Source: Plantago elongata
Lineage: Eukaryota; Streptophyta; Magnoliopsida; Lamiales; Plantaginaceae
Direction: 5' to 3'
DNA: 50,684 nucleotides
Assembly: GCA_036897095.1 (NCBI GenBank)
Contig: JAYMSP010000456.1
Coordinates: 1 to 50,684 of the forward strand
This document shows, piece by piece, positions 1 to 11,273 of this stretch (its first letter is position 1; each line of letters opens with the position of its first letter). The notes below the pieces were generated by a model that did not search any database, had not been told where the DNA came from, and was given only the letters and a program-made list of their open reading frames with translations. Made by a program: the position numbers and the translations under genes.

Positions 1-1
1 C

Positions 2-544
2 CATGAATGCGCGACTCTCAATAGGTTAAATGGATTCTATGATGAATGTAAACTTAGATACAATGTCAGGCTTTGGAAGACTTTTACGGACATGTTTAAC
101 TGCCTTCCTGTAGCAGCTATTATAGATGATAAAATATTCTGCGTTCATGGTGGCCTTTCTCCTGACCTAGCAAACGTTGATCAGATCAGAAACTTACAAC
201 GCCCAACAGATGTCCCAGATAGCGGCCTGCTATGTGATTTACTTTGGTCGGATCCGAGTCGAGATATCAGGGGTTGGGGGATGAATGATAGAGGAGTCTC
301 ATACACATTCGGCCCGGATAAGGTCAGCGAGTTTCTGGCTAAACACAATTTTGATCTTGTCTGTCGTGGTCATCAAGTTGTAGAGGATGGATATGAAATT
401 TTCGCTGACAGGCAGCTGGTTACCCTATTTTCTGCTCCCAACTATGCTGGATATGACAACGCTGGTGCTATTATGAACGTTAATGAGACTTTGATGTGTT
501 CATTCCAGATCCTGAAACCAGATGCTAGATTACGGTTCCTGTGA
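2..544 (+). CDS. Serine/threonine protein phosphatase PP1 catalytic subunit, C-terminal part
   Basis: Metal-dependent phosphatase that removes phosphate from Ser/Thr in the nucleus and cytosol, working with regulatory subunits. The reading frame is open from base 2, starting at the HE of the GNHE metal/acid motif, and gives 180 residues to the TGA at 542-544. Visible family blocks in order are [78 protein letters not shown] and [10 protein letters not shown]. The usual plant PP1 is about 310-330 residues, so the first 40% lies upstream of the window. The ATG at 92 is internal, not the start. The beta12-beta13 loop is unusual: NYAGYDNAG replaces the usual NYCGEFDNAG. The C-terminus after FQILKP is short (six residues), as in plant TOPP proteins. 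Identity as PP1 rather than PP2A is supported by the FQILKP end and HGGLSPDL context. Confidence 0.93.
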   Translation, partial: HECATLNRLNGFYDECKLRYNVRLWKTFTDMFNCLPVAAIIDDKIFCVHGGLSPDLANVDQIRNLQRPTDVPDSGLLCDLLWSDPSRDIRGWGMNDRGVSYTFGPDKVSEFLAKHNFDLVCRGHQVVEDGYEIFADRQLVTLFSAPNYAGYDNAGAIMNVNETLMCSFQILKPDARLRFL

Positions 545-1321
545 AGCGGCTTAGTGTATGGCCACACTGTTAGAATAGTACTCTATATCTGGAGGAATTT
601 ATCAATAAAACATCTTGTTTTGTTTGTGCTATGCGTGGTTCGCTTTCTCTATTGTTTAGAACCCATCATTGTCGCTTTGAAGTTTTTTTCTCTAACGATC
701 ACTTTAGAAGCTTAAAATAAATGAAGTGTGAACATATAGTATTCATGTAGCTGCTCCATTTGTTTTTAAGGAACTATTCATATCTCTGTATTTTAAGTTC
801 CTTGTATTATTGTATGTTCTTCATGTGCAACTGTACAGTTTGTGTAACAGAACATCAGACCTTAAAGATACGAACTCTGTGGGGTTGCAAACCTTACAGA
901 TCAATGTTCACTGATGTATATCAGTTCCTAAGTACACAAGATTTCTATTCTGATCTCAATGCAACAACATATTAGCTCCTGGATACCTGATCCATGTAGC
1001 TTCTGTTGCTCCAAAATGCACAAGCCACACTCAATCATCACCTGTGCATACACAGCAGGATTTTTATAGCCACGAATACCTTTTTTTTACGTTTTTCTTT
1101 TTTCGAATTGCATAGAAGCATCACAATTAAATCATGTTAGAATACAATCACATGTGGAAATTAAGGTGGAGTTGGGAAATCAGACTTGGTGATGCCATTC
1201 TGTCACTAATGAAGCATCCAAACAAGCCATTCAAATAGTGATGCAAAACCAAGGTAATCAGAATATTATTTATTTAGCAAAACGAAAAACAAGTTTATGA
1301 TCACCAGATTGATCAATAGCC
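545..1321. other. PP1 3' UTR and intergenic spacer
   Basis: AATAAA at 604-609, 60 bases after the stop, is a plausible polyadenylation signal. The rest is AT-rich spacer before the P450 pair. Short ORFs here have no recognisable protein features. Confidence 0.5.
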
Positions 1322-2791
1322 ATGTTCATCAATTTCCAGTTACATAAACAAGAACTTATGTTTACTCAATTTCTGGTTTTTACTCACTATACCTTTTCAC
1401 CGAATGGCTATTCAAGCCTCACAGCAACAAAGCACACCCATCATCACCTCCGAAGCTACCCATACTGGGAAATCTTCACCAGCTCGGACTACTGACTCAC
1501 CGTTCACTCCAATACTTGGGCAGTAAATGCGGGCCGTTAATGCTTCTAAACTTCGGAAGCAAACCAGTGATCATTGTCCAATCAGCCGATGCAGCAATGG
1601 AGATCATGAAAAAGCAAGACCTTGCTTTTGCAGATAAGCCTGATTCCAGTGTTACAAGGCAGCTTCTGTATGACGGCAAGGATATCACTGTTGCTCCCTA
1701 CGGTGAATATTGGAGAAAACTGAAAAGCCTATGTGTACTCCAGCTTCTGGGTAACAAAAGGGTCCAGTCTTTTGGGTTTATCAGGGAGGAAGTAACCCTT
1801 CTTCTGATGGAAAAGATCAAGGCGTGTTCTTTATCTTGCGTGCCTCTGAACTTGAGTGAGATGTTCGTGTCATTAACAAATGATATGATATGTAGGTCTG
1901 CTTTTGGAAGGAAGTACAGCGGAAGTGAAGATGGGAAGAAATTTTTAGGACTTCTCATTGAACTCATGCAGTTACTTGGGAATTTTTCTATAGCAGATTT
2001 TATTCCGCGGCTTTGGTGGATCAATCATGTGAATGGTTTTGCTGCCAGAGTAGACAAGGTAGCGAATGAAGTCGATGCTTTCTTGGAACAAGTGATTCAA
2101 GACCATCTAGACTCAACTGATGGTACAACCAATGAATGCGAAAGCAGAGAGAACTTTCTAGACATTCTGCTAGAGATCTACAAAGAGAAAACAACTGGTG
2201 AATCCATCAACAGAGACAACATCAAGGCCATTATTCTCGTGAGAACATGATCTCTATAGGCCTTTATTTTACATGTATTAAGAGGGTGTTTCCTTTTTAA
2301 TGCTACTTTCGATGGTTCAATGGTTTCTGTGTCCTCTGGCCTGTTCTTGCAAACGAACTAGAAGTCCAAGCATAAGTCAGGAATACTTGAGTTCCTGTGC
2401 AAAATTTATTCATGAAGTCATTTGTGCTTGTTACCTTTTCTCATTTATAATCTCACAATGATTATGTGTCTTACTTTAGGATTTAATTCTTGGAGGAACA
2501 GATGCAATGTCTGCAACGCTTGAATGGGCGATGACAGAGCTCTTGCGCCACCCACTACTAATGATCAAACTGCATGAAGTAAAAGAAATTGTCGGGTCTG
2601 GCAGAAGGCGTTGTCCTGGGATTACTTTTGCAACAGCAAGTGTCGAACTTGTTTTAGCAAATATACTGCAGAAATTCACATGGGATTTGCCAGAGGGCAA
2701 GAATTGGGAGGACCTGGATGCGGAAGAAGGCCCTGGCATTAGCCTGCATAGGAAAAATCCACTATTTGCTGTTGCAACTGAGTTAGTATAG
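1322..2791 (+). pseudogene. CYP71-type cytochrome P450 pseudogene
   Basis: Tandem relative of the intact P450 that follows. Homology is clear from about 1384 (LYLFTEWLFKP) through the proline-rich hinge SPPKLPILGNLHQLG. It runs in one open frame to 2238, where an intact-style phase-0 donor (GTGAGA) occurs; the acceptor is at 2478-2479 and exon 2 runs 2480-2791 (DLILGGTDAM...). Two lesions are visible. First, the frame upstream of 1384 meets a TAA at 1345, whereas an ATG at 1322 lies in another frame, so the N-terminal anchor is frameshifted. Second, exon 2 goes from the helix after the I-helix (RHPLLMIKLHEVKEIVG) directly to GRRRCPG. About 100 codons that hold the K-helix ExxR, the PERF motif and the start of the heme loop are missing. 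Without ExxR and PERF a folded P450 is not expected. The rest keeps its frame, so the decay looks recent. Confidence 0.9.
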
Positions 2792-3086
2792 TTTCTCATA
2801 CAATTTCAGGTCAAAATATAAACATAATAACGTTTTCATCGGAGAAGAGCCAACTCATCAAGGTATTGGGTTTCAGTAGAAGTTTCTGAAAATGATTAAT
2901 AGGAAAATGGTTTACTAGCCAGTGAACAGCATGAATGGACATTCAACTCTCCCATGTGCAACAGGAAAAATAAAATATAGGAGTATATGATTATTTCAAA
3001 GTAGTTGCCAGTTAATTAGTAGAAGTATATGATTATTAGTCAAATGTAGTTATAACAACAGCATCTTCTTGCAGCAGCCTGTAAAC

Positions 3087-4964
3087 ATGGATCTCTCAAC
3101 CTGCAGAGAAATGTTAAGCTTCAATTTACAACAAACAATTGAAAAGTTCACTTTCCATCTAATTCTTCTTTTCCTTATCAGTTCACTCTCACTTTACCTT
3201 TTCACCAAATGGCTATTCAAGCCCTCTTGTACCAAAATACAGCCACCATCGCCACCGAAGCTACCGATATTGGGAAATCTTCACCAAATCGGAATCATGG
3301 CTCATCGGTCGCTCCAAGCCCTGGGAAAAAAATATGGTCCAGTAATGCTTCTTCATTTTGGTAGTAAACCAGTGCTTGTAATCCAATCATCTGATGCAGC
3401 CATGGAGATCATGAAGAAACATGACCTCACCTTTGCCGATAAGCCCACTTCACGTACTATAAGGCGAATTCTCTACGACCTGAAGGATATATCAACTGCA
3501 CCATACGGTGACTACTGGAGGAAACTGAAAAGCCTTTGCGTTGTCCACTTGTTGAGTAACAAAAGGGTCCAATCTTTCAGTTCTATTATGGAGGAAGAAA
3601 CAGCAATTTTGGTGGGAAAGATCAAGGCACTCGCTTCGTCTGATTTGCCGGTGAACTTGAGTGAGATGTTCTTGTCATCAACAAACAACATGATCTGCAG
3701 GTCTGCTTTGGGAAAGAAGTATAGTGAGGGGGAAAGTGGCAAGAAACTTTTAAGGCTTCTAGTGGAATCCATGCATTTGATGGGCAGTAGTTTGAACATT
3801 GGAGAATATATCCCAAGCCTTTCCTGGATCAATCGTGTCAATGGTTTTGACGCGAGAGTTGATAGAGTTGCACAATACCTAGATTCTTTCCTAGATCTAG
3901 TAATTCAAGAGCACCTGGATTCAAGAAATGGTACATTTCAAGATGAAGGCAGAGAAACTTTTCTAGCCATTCTACTTGAGATTTACAATGAAAATATCAA
4001 TGGTAGTGCTCCCATCGACAAAGATAACGTCAAAGGAATTATTCTGGTATGATCATTTCTTTACTCCCCTCACTTTACATACAGAAAAAACTCGGTTTGT
4101 TGTGGATATCTGCTAAAATTTAAAATTGGCAGAAGGATAGCAACACATACATATACATTAAGATAGCATACAATTACATACTATACGTGGGCAATGAGAA
4201 TTAGTGCGAGAATCGGAAGACAGGTAACTAGTTAGCAAATTCTGGTGCCAATAATTACAGATTAAAGTCAACATCTGAAAATTTAGGCAAAGTTTGCGTT
4301 TATAACATTATAATTCCTTCATCTTTCTTTGTATAATCTGTAATGTAATATAGTGCAATACCAGGATTTAATTCTTGGAGGAACTGATACAACATTTGCG
4401 ACTCTAGAATGGGCAATGACAGAAATCTTGCGGCACCCATTTGTGATGAACAAACTGCAAGAAGAAGCACGAGTGATCGTTAGTGGCAAGGAAGATATAA
4501 CTCATAAGGACTTGGAGAAAATGCATTATTTGAAAGCTGTGGTGCGAGAAACGCTTCGTCATCATTCTCCTATACCGCTTCATGGCAAAATTGCACGCGA
4601 AGATGTTCAAGTTATGGGATATGATATAGCAGCTGGGACAATGATCATAACTAATGTATGGGCAATCAGTCATGATCCTGCATCATGGGATGAGCCCGAA
4701 AAGTTCCAGCCAGAAAGATTCTCGAATTCTTCGATAGATTTCAGGGGACAAGATTTCGAGTTAATCCCATTTGGTGCTGGTAGAAGGGCCTGTCCAGGAA
4801 TCACATTTGCAACAATAAGTGTTGAACTAGTTTTAGCAAATCTGCTACAAAAGTTTACATGGGTTTTGCCTCAAGGCACAGAGTTGGACACAATAGAATG
4901 TCCTGGGATTACCATTCACAGGAAGAATCCTCTAATTGCTCTAGCAACTCCATATTCGGTGTAG
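3087..4964 (+). CDS. Cytochrome P450, CYP71 clan (CYP71A-like)
   Basis: Microsomal heme mono-oxygenase of specialised metabolism; the substrate cannot be told from sequence. Exons are 3087-4046 and 4365-4964, separated by a 318-bp phase-0 GT-AG intron, the common CYP71 intron position. Product about 519 residues. Features: N-terminal membrane anchor about residues 22-44; hinge PPSPPKLPILG about 54-64; C-helix YWRKLK; I-helix GGTDTT 325-330; K-helix ExxR E382/R385; PERF 436-439; heme loop FGAGRRACPG with thiolate Cys463. I chose the ATG at 3087 because it gives a short hydrophilic lead to the anchor; an in-frame ATG eight codons on is an alternative. All motifs are intact. The upstream copy is a pseudogene of the same type, so this is a local tandem duplication. 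Subfamily assignment (CYP71A versus a relative) is inferred from sequence resemblance only. Confidence 0.93.
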
Positions 4965-5158
4965 AATGACGGTTTAATAGGTCGGTTCGAGTCATCCTTT
5001 AAATAAAATAAAATTGTAAAATGATTGTTTAATGATTTTCAATTATGTGTTTTCTTTGTATAATCTATGTATTTTTTATCATGACAAATATATGGACTCA
5101 TAAGCCATCACACATTATCACAAAGCTCATTTCTGCATAGGGTACAAAAGATAGTTCT

Positions 5159-5297
5159 AAAGGATCATCTATAATGCAACATCACAATCCAGTTGAAAAA
5201 CAAAAGAGCTAATCCGGAGCAGGAGAAAAGATATACGCAAAGTCACAATTTACAAGATTACGTTTTCAATTTAAGTACGTAGTAGCGCGAGTTGTAC
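5159..5297 (+). repeat. Left LTR-like direct repeat of deleted copia element
   Basis: About 139 bp starting AAAGGATCATCTATAATG and ending GCGCGAGTTGTAC. It matches 5686-5822 closely in the same orientation, with a few substitutions and 1-2 base indels. The copies flank a copia RNase H fragment, so they are best read as remnants of the two LTRs. Confidence 0.7.
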
Positions 5298-5960
5298 TGA
5301 TATTGATTGGGCCAGATGTTTGGAAACAAGGAGAAGCATCAGAGGCCGAATACAACACTATTGCATATACCACTTGTGAAATACAATGGTTACTATATAT
5401 CTTAAAGGATCTCCACATAGACCATTCTGCACCAGCTACTATCTACACTGACTCAAAATCTGCATATTTGCTCACAATCGTGTTTCATGACAAGACAAAG
5501 CGTATTGATGTTGATTGTCACTTCATCAGAGAAAAGTTTGAAAAACAAAACCATTCAACTTGTTCAAATCCCTTCAAACACAACCTTTCAGATATATTTA
5601 CCAAACTTTTGGGGACTCAGCTATTCAACAATTTCAAATCCAAGCTGAATGTTTAGAATATCCACATTCACCTTGAGGGGGGTCCAAAGGATCATCTATA
5701 ATGTAGCATCACAATCCAGTTGAAGAACAAAAGAGCTAAACTAGAGCAGGAGAAAATATATACACAAAGTTTCAATTTACAAGATCACGTTTTCATTTTA
5801 AGTTGTAGCGCGCGAGTTGTACGTTGTGCACCATGACTTGTATCTTTCATTTTAAATTAGTTGATTAGTTAGTTAGTGAACTATTTTACTAACTAACTCC
5901 CTTCTTCTTCTTTATTTTTTATTCAAATCTCAATTCTCTCTGTAAATCATAAAATATAGT
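5159..5960 (+). mobile_element. Ty1/copia retrotransposon with large internal deletion
   Basis: Between two direct repeats (5159-5297 and 5686-5822) lies the C-terminal part of a copia RNase H: DIDWARCLETRRS at 5299-5340, then, after a small internal deletion and frame change, EAEYNTIAYTTCEIQWL, the IYTDSKSA active-site strand, KTKRIDVDCHFIREK and the terminal HNLSDIFTKLL block (5333-5656). A polypurine tract (TTGAGGGGGG, about 5673) comes immediately before the second repeat, as expected for a 3' LTR. Everything from gag to most of reverse transcriptase is gone and the left repeat is joined directly to RNase H. A 10-bp inverted repeat (5868-5877 with 5888-5897) lies in the right LTR part. 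The outer right end near 5960 is uncertain. Confidence 0.75.
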
Positions 5961-7350
5961 TGAGTTGATTTGATTTTTCTATGCCGATTATATGAAAGTA
6001 TAACTTTTTTTATAATAGTTTACCTGCATATTCAAGTTGGAAATATATTATGAGTCTCCTCTCAGGATGACAGGAACTCAAAAACTATCAATAATAGCAA
6101 AATTAATGATTATGAATGATCAGATATCAACAATAGCAATATTTCAGCCAAAAGTGTGTGTGAAATATGAGTGTTGTTCAGCTAGAAATTTCGTCGAACA
6201 CATGGCAGGCACTATAGCTAACAACTAGTTTGTCAAGCATAGACAGTGGAGTTTTTGAAGATTTATTCGAACTTAGTGCAATGGTCATCAATTTCTATAA
6301 TCACATCTTTTTCTAATCGGCAAAAAACTTTATTGATGAACTTCCAACCATTGTCTTAAATAAGATTTCGAATTTGAACCTTGTAAATGTAAAATACACT
6401 GTTAAAAGAGCCCCTTAAAAAAGAAGATTCAACAGTGTTAGGTTGGATTGGTCGCATGTAGTGTATACTAATAAGAAATCGGAAAAAGATAATAACCTTA
6501 CTAGTAACAACTTCATTTAATTGTGTTCAATCGGATTCGATGTCAATATCTTAGGCATTTTTTAAGAATATTTAGGTATGTTTATTTTGACTGTAATTAT
6601 TAAACTGAGTTGAATGAATTTATAAAGAATAAACTCTTACTATTTTAACTTCCTTACTACTTTAATAACAATAAAAATGAAATTTTGCAAGGGATCTTCA
6701 GCTACTTTCGAGGTGAACATGATACCTTCCTCATTACAAGACAATGAAATTTTGCAATAGATCTGGAATATGGGGGGGGGGGGGGGGTTCTACTTTAATC
6801 TAATCCACACATGTCATGTGTTTTACGGGTTATTTGCAATATAGCCCTTTATTTTCTTATAAAGAGCAAATTGTCCCTCTTATATTACTTTTTAAAGTGA
6901 GTTGTGTCCCCATATGTTTTTTAAATGGTGCAACTCACCCCTTTCTTCAATTTTTGTGTGATGTGACTTATGTTAATTTTATGATTTAAATTACTGTAGA
7001 ACTATTTTTAATTAAATATAATAACTTTTTTAAATATAATATTACAATTGCTATTCAGATGTATAAATACTAAACATCAATAACTCTCTAATAAACTTCA
7101 ATATAGATGACAAATATAACTCATTTTACAATATCGAACTCGTAACATCTTGATTCAGCTTACCTTTTAATTAAATATAGTAACTTTAATAAGTCAAATC
7201 AATATAATGTGTTAAAATAAAAAAGATATTAAAATAAGGAATATAGAAGGAAAAAAAAGTTGATCTACCAACTACCTTAATAATCTTCCTTTTGTTTTTC
7301 GATAATAAGAAATTGAATTTTTTTCCTTACCCCTTTTTCCTTGTAACACA
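5961..7350. other. AT-rich spacer with a poly-G run
   Basis: No coding sequence recognised. It contains the G16 run (6772-6787). After it comes a stretch at about 6828-6960 with repeated gcaaattgtccct / ttgtgtcccc / caactcacccctt phrases, a style often seen near the ends of plant Mutator-like or CACTA transposons. No matching second end was found. Confidence 0.4.
6772..6787 (+). repeat. Poly-G homopolymer, 16 bp
   Basis: Sixteen consecutive G in an otherwise AT-rich region. Length is prone to assembly or sequencing error. Such a run could fold into a G-quadruplex. Confidence 0.9.
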
Positions 7351-7437
7351 TTTTCTTTTAAACGGCTAAAGGGTGACTCGAATCCCAACCTATAGGTGGA
7401 GGTGAAGCGTCTAACCAACTGAGTTGTACTTCTTGTA
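7351..7437 (-). repeat. Short tRNA-like SINE-type repeat, copy 1
   Basis: Read on the minus strand: CTCAGTTGGTTAGACGCTTC, then CACCTCCACCTATAGGTTGG, GATTCGAGTCACCC, TTTAGCCGTTTAAAAG. It has an A-box-like start, a B-box-like GATTCGAGTC and an A-rich end. It closely matches 26399-26487 on the other strand and more loosely 33985-34067 and 45526-45606. Too divergent to be a working tRNA gene. Confidence 0.65.
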
Positions 7438-9130
7438 ACACATTGCAATTAATTAAAAATACAATATAATTAATAGTTCTACTAAATAATTTTTTGAACA
7501 ATAACAATAAGTTAAAAATTCGTAAGCGAATACCGCGTGTCAATTTTTTAATTAAATTAAAAAGAAAAAATAATAGAAGTTTTTCCAACAATAATGTGAT
7601 AATTTAATTTGTAGTATTTCCAATATATGTGTGTTTTTCTTTTTTATGTATCAATGGAATATTTTAACCTATCTATAAATATGTTTTATAACCCTATATA
7701 TACTTAATCTTGTTAAAATTATTAAACATTTACACTAACAGTTCCTTAATTTTTCTAAATATAGTAATGTACAAAGAGAAACTAGGTAGAGACGATATCT
7801 TTATATAATTTATCTAGAGACCGATCTATAATTTTTTTTTAAAAATTAATTTTATTAATGAAAACACCTATATTTTCAATTTTATTTAGAATATTTTCGT
7901 ATTACAACAATACTTATTTTATTAACAATATACACATTTTGAATAAGATAAAGTCTAATGGGAGGTAATCTCTATCTAGAAACAACCATGTTACCAATAA
8001 AACCACACATGTTATTAATTAGAATGTCATTTATTGTAATATGAAAATATTTTTATTTTATAAACATAAATGTTTTAATAACATCAATATTTTTCTTAAC
8101 AATATAACTTCGTCCTCACATAAATTATCTAACCAACGTCACTCAAGATAATTGCTCAAGAACTTTTGTGCTTATATAATTTATTAAATTAATTGTCCAT
8201 TCAATAATGCAACATCTACAGGAGATGTGTCACATACTATATTATAACACATTATCTATAATAAATTACTTTGTCTTCCATAATAATTGCATGATATATA
8301 GTGTAAACTATTGAAGGATTAATGCACGTGGGAGTTAGTTTCTAAAGTAATGAAAGTTAACTATCCACTAACAGTATAATTATGAAAAGTTATATTCCAC
8401 ACATCATAATCTCAACCCTACAAGTTTTATATCATGAAATTTTTAAATCATCGTACCTGTAACTTATTTGTCACTATATTTGGCTGATGTTTGCCTTTTC
8501 AAGTCATAACAATAGCCCAATATATAGACTTTGGAATTAAATTTGGTGATGATAATTAGTGAAGTTCTTTCGAGTGACGAATTTTAAATAATTTATTTAC
8601 AGTTTAATATTTTTTCGAAAATAATCAATTTTATAAATTAGAATGGATATATGTCTGCAATATTAAAAAAAACATGATTGTTAATAATATAAATAGTTTC
8701 ATTAATAATATAAATGACTTATCTAAAATTATAGGTTGTATTTAAATAATTTATTTAAACAATGTGTCTTATGTGATTTATTAATTAAAAATTATCCGTT
8801 TGGAAAAAAAATTGAAGGTTGGAAGATCATATATATAAGTATATGGGATTTTTTAGGAGAGGTTTGGAGGAATCATATATACACACAGAGATCACAGATT
8901 ATGAGATGATGACTATTTTATCAAGAACCCAGAGCTAGACTTGATGAGTGATGACTGACGAGTACCATTTTATACATAATCTATAAAATGAGATCCATAT
9001 AGATTTAGATTAAGTGTCTACGTAGTTTTTTTATATATAAATACAGTACTTTTGCTAGAAGAATAAAAATTAACACGGTTTATCTCTTTTTTCCATTGCA
9101 AAGAGCTATCAAAATTTTATTAAAACGGAG
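7438..9130. other. AT-rich intergenic region
   Basis: Very AT-rich with no recognisable protein. ACGGAGGGAG near 9125-9134 resembles one end of a Stowaway-type MITE, but I could not find the matching left end. Confidence 0.4.
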
Positions 9131-9194
9131 GGAGTGGTGGATTATTGTTAGAAGTAATTTGACTCCACTCGTGATGGGACTTGGAAGGAGTGTT

Positions 9195-9785
9195 AGAGCA
9201 TCTTTAATGGTAACGCCTCACGATGCACGGTGGTGCAATTTTGTCTACAGTGGTGATGTGTCGTCGTCACGTCATGAATTTTTAAAATTCTTTTAATTCT
9301 TTTTATTTATTTATTTAAATATTATTTATATTATAAGAGTTTTTAGATGTTGAAATGAATAAAATTGTATTTTTTAAGTTGTTTTATAATTTATTAAGGT
9401 TTAAAATTTAAAAAAAAAAATTATTTTAGTAAAAATATAATTAATATATTATAATAGTGTTTAGAAGTTGAAATTAATAAAATTATATTTTTAGAGGTTG
9501 TTTTACAATTTTATATTTAATTGAAAGAGAAAATGAGTTCGAGATGCAATGATCCAAAAATAATGGAGAGTGGTCTCTATATTCCGTTGGTAATTTTTAT
9601 ACATTTATATTTTCAGTTCTCGGTGTTTGAAATTAGACAAAACATAAAAAGTTAAAAATAAAAAAGAAGAAGCCAAAGTTCGCCAAGTGGCACCAGCCGA
9701 TTGGCTACTGCCACTCACGATGCCAACAAAACGACGCCGCGCGCGTCGCGTAACGACGCGCCTTACGACGCCATTGGAGACGGCC
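9195..9785. mobile_element. Non-autonomous DNA transposon (MITE-like) with imperfect TIRs
   Basis: Left end GAGCATCTTTAATGGTAACG (9195 onward) and right end ...CGACGCCATTGGAGACGGCC (to about 9785) are imperfect inverted repeats (GAGCATCTTTAATGG against GGCCGTCTCCAATGG). Flanks are TTA on the left and TAA on the right, so a clean target duplication is not shown. Next to the right end is a CpG-rich block at about 9719-9775. No transposase. A PIF/Harbinger origin is possible but unproven. Confidence 0.5.
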
Positions 9786-9834
9786 TAAGCTCGGCAACTC
9801 TGCTGTCTTGTGACAGTGAGAAATATAAATGTAA

Positions 9835-10071
9835 TATTCCCCTCCGTTCCAGATTCATTCAACGGAACCGTGCATATATATTATAAAAACTAAATAAAAT
9901 ATGAGATAAGGTGATAAAATATGAAATATAGTGATAAAGTAGAAAAAAGAATTAACAAATTAGTACAAGTAGTGTATAAAGTATGAGTTTCATTTAAAGG
10001 AAGAGGAGATGAAGTTGAGACAGATTAAAATGGAATACAAGAAGATGAAGTTGGTCAGGACGGAGGGAGTA
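9835..10071. mobile_element. Stowaway-like MITE (Tc1/mariner)
   Basis: Bounded by TA dinucleotides (9835-9836 and 10070-10071). The left end CCCCTCCGTTCC and right end GGACGGAGGGAG are inverted repeats of the Stowaway CTCCCTCCGT type. About 235 bp, AT-rich inside, no ORF of note. Confidence 0.65.
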
Positions 10072-11270
10072 TTGAATTATAATGCAGTTTTTTTATACAA
10101 GATATTTGTACTTAATTATATGATTACGATCGTGCTCACCATTAACTTTTCAGCTCTATTAATTTTTTTAATAAAAAACTCGTTACGTGAATACATAACT
10201 TCTTAAAAAAGGTAGTCGGTTTGAAAAGTTAATCAAGTTAGCTTGTTGAAGAAAAATATATCTGACCAACTACTAGCAACATTTTCAACTACCAGTTAGA
10301 TTTTCATCTACCAATTAACTTTTTAGCTTGTTTTGATAAGCAGAGCCTATTTATAAAATGATATTTAGAGATTGATTGGGATAGAATTTGAGTGGACTTT
10401 TCTAACTGAAATTGAATTTTTTATGTATAAAATATTCAATTTAAATGGAAAGATTTTCGGTATGAAAAACCGCCCTTATTGTCCATTTGGTATCTATCGT
10501 GAAGTTTGATTGAAAATGGAAATGAATTTTTTAGTGGAACCAGGGTATACCTGAAGCATTTTATGTGGTTAAAATATTAACTACAGCTCGACACCTATAT
10601 CAGGCCGGATTCTGAGGTGTGATTAAATTAAGGAGTACTGATAAATTTTTGCTTTCGAAAGTAAATACTCTAGTGTACTACATACTACAACCTGTAGTTT
10701 AGCTTTTCGTGCGGAAAAATATTTGTATATCTACCATATCTATTCTGTTAGATATTTTCCAATACAATATAGTATTTACTAACTTTTTTTTTTTTAAAGA
10801 GGAGCTCCTTTATTTAAATAATATATTTACTAACTTCCTTACAAAACAGTACCACCTCCGATCCGTCCTGATTCGTTAGTCATAATCTTTCTAAGTATTG
10901 AGCGTTGTTTTTAAGAAATTAAATAGTTTATTATTTATTATTAAAAATATATATAAAAAAAGATAAAAAAAATTAAAATGATAAAGAATGAAAAAATATT
11001 AGATCAACTCAAACTCTTATTCAAGAAAATATTTAGTAGTTAATCATTTAATCTACACGTTCTCAGATGGAGTCAAATAATCCATCTCACCAATTTTTTG
11101 TTTATTATTGTTCCTTGTTTTTTGAAGAATATTTATTAATTAATCTTCTCATTATGCATTCATTTAATTGATTCATTGGAATATCATTAATTTTTTATCT
11201 GATCATTGGCTCCCTCATCGTCGGCTTATTAATTACGTTTCTGTCAACCCCCTAAATACGAAACTTCGAT
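10072..11270. other. AT-rich intergenic region
   Basis: No coding sequence recognised. CCTCCGATCCGTCCTGATTC at about 10855 resembles another decayed Stowaway-type end, without a convincing partner. Confidence 0.4.
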
Positions 11271-11273
11271 ATT

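Noticed and set aside
760..975. 71-codon plus-strand ORF after PP1
   Set aside because: Cys- and Tyr-rich, in AT-rich spacer after the stop of PP1, no family features or start context.
7351..7437. Possible tRNA gene
   Set aside because: Has A/B-box-like phrases but no acceptor or anticodon stem pairing; better explained as a SINE-like repeat. The same holds for the other three copies.
9096..9296. 66-codon plus-strand ORF
   Set aside because: Runs across MITE ends; no recognisable protein.
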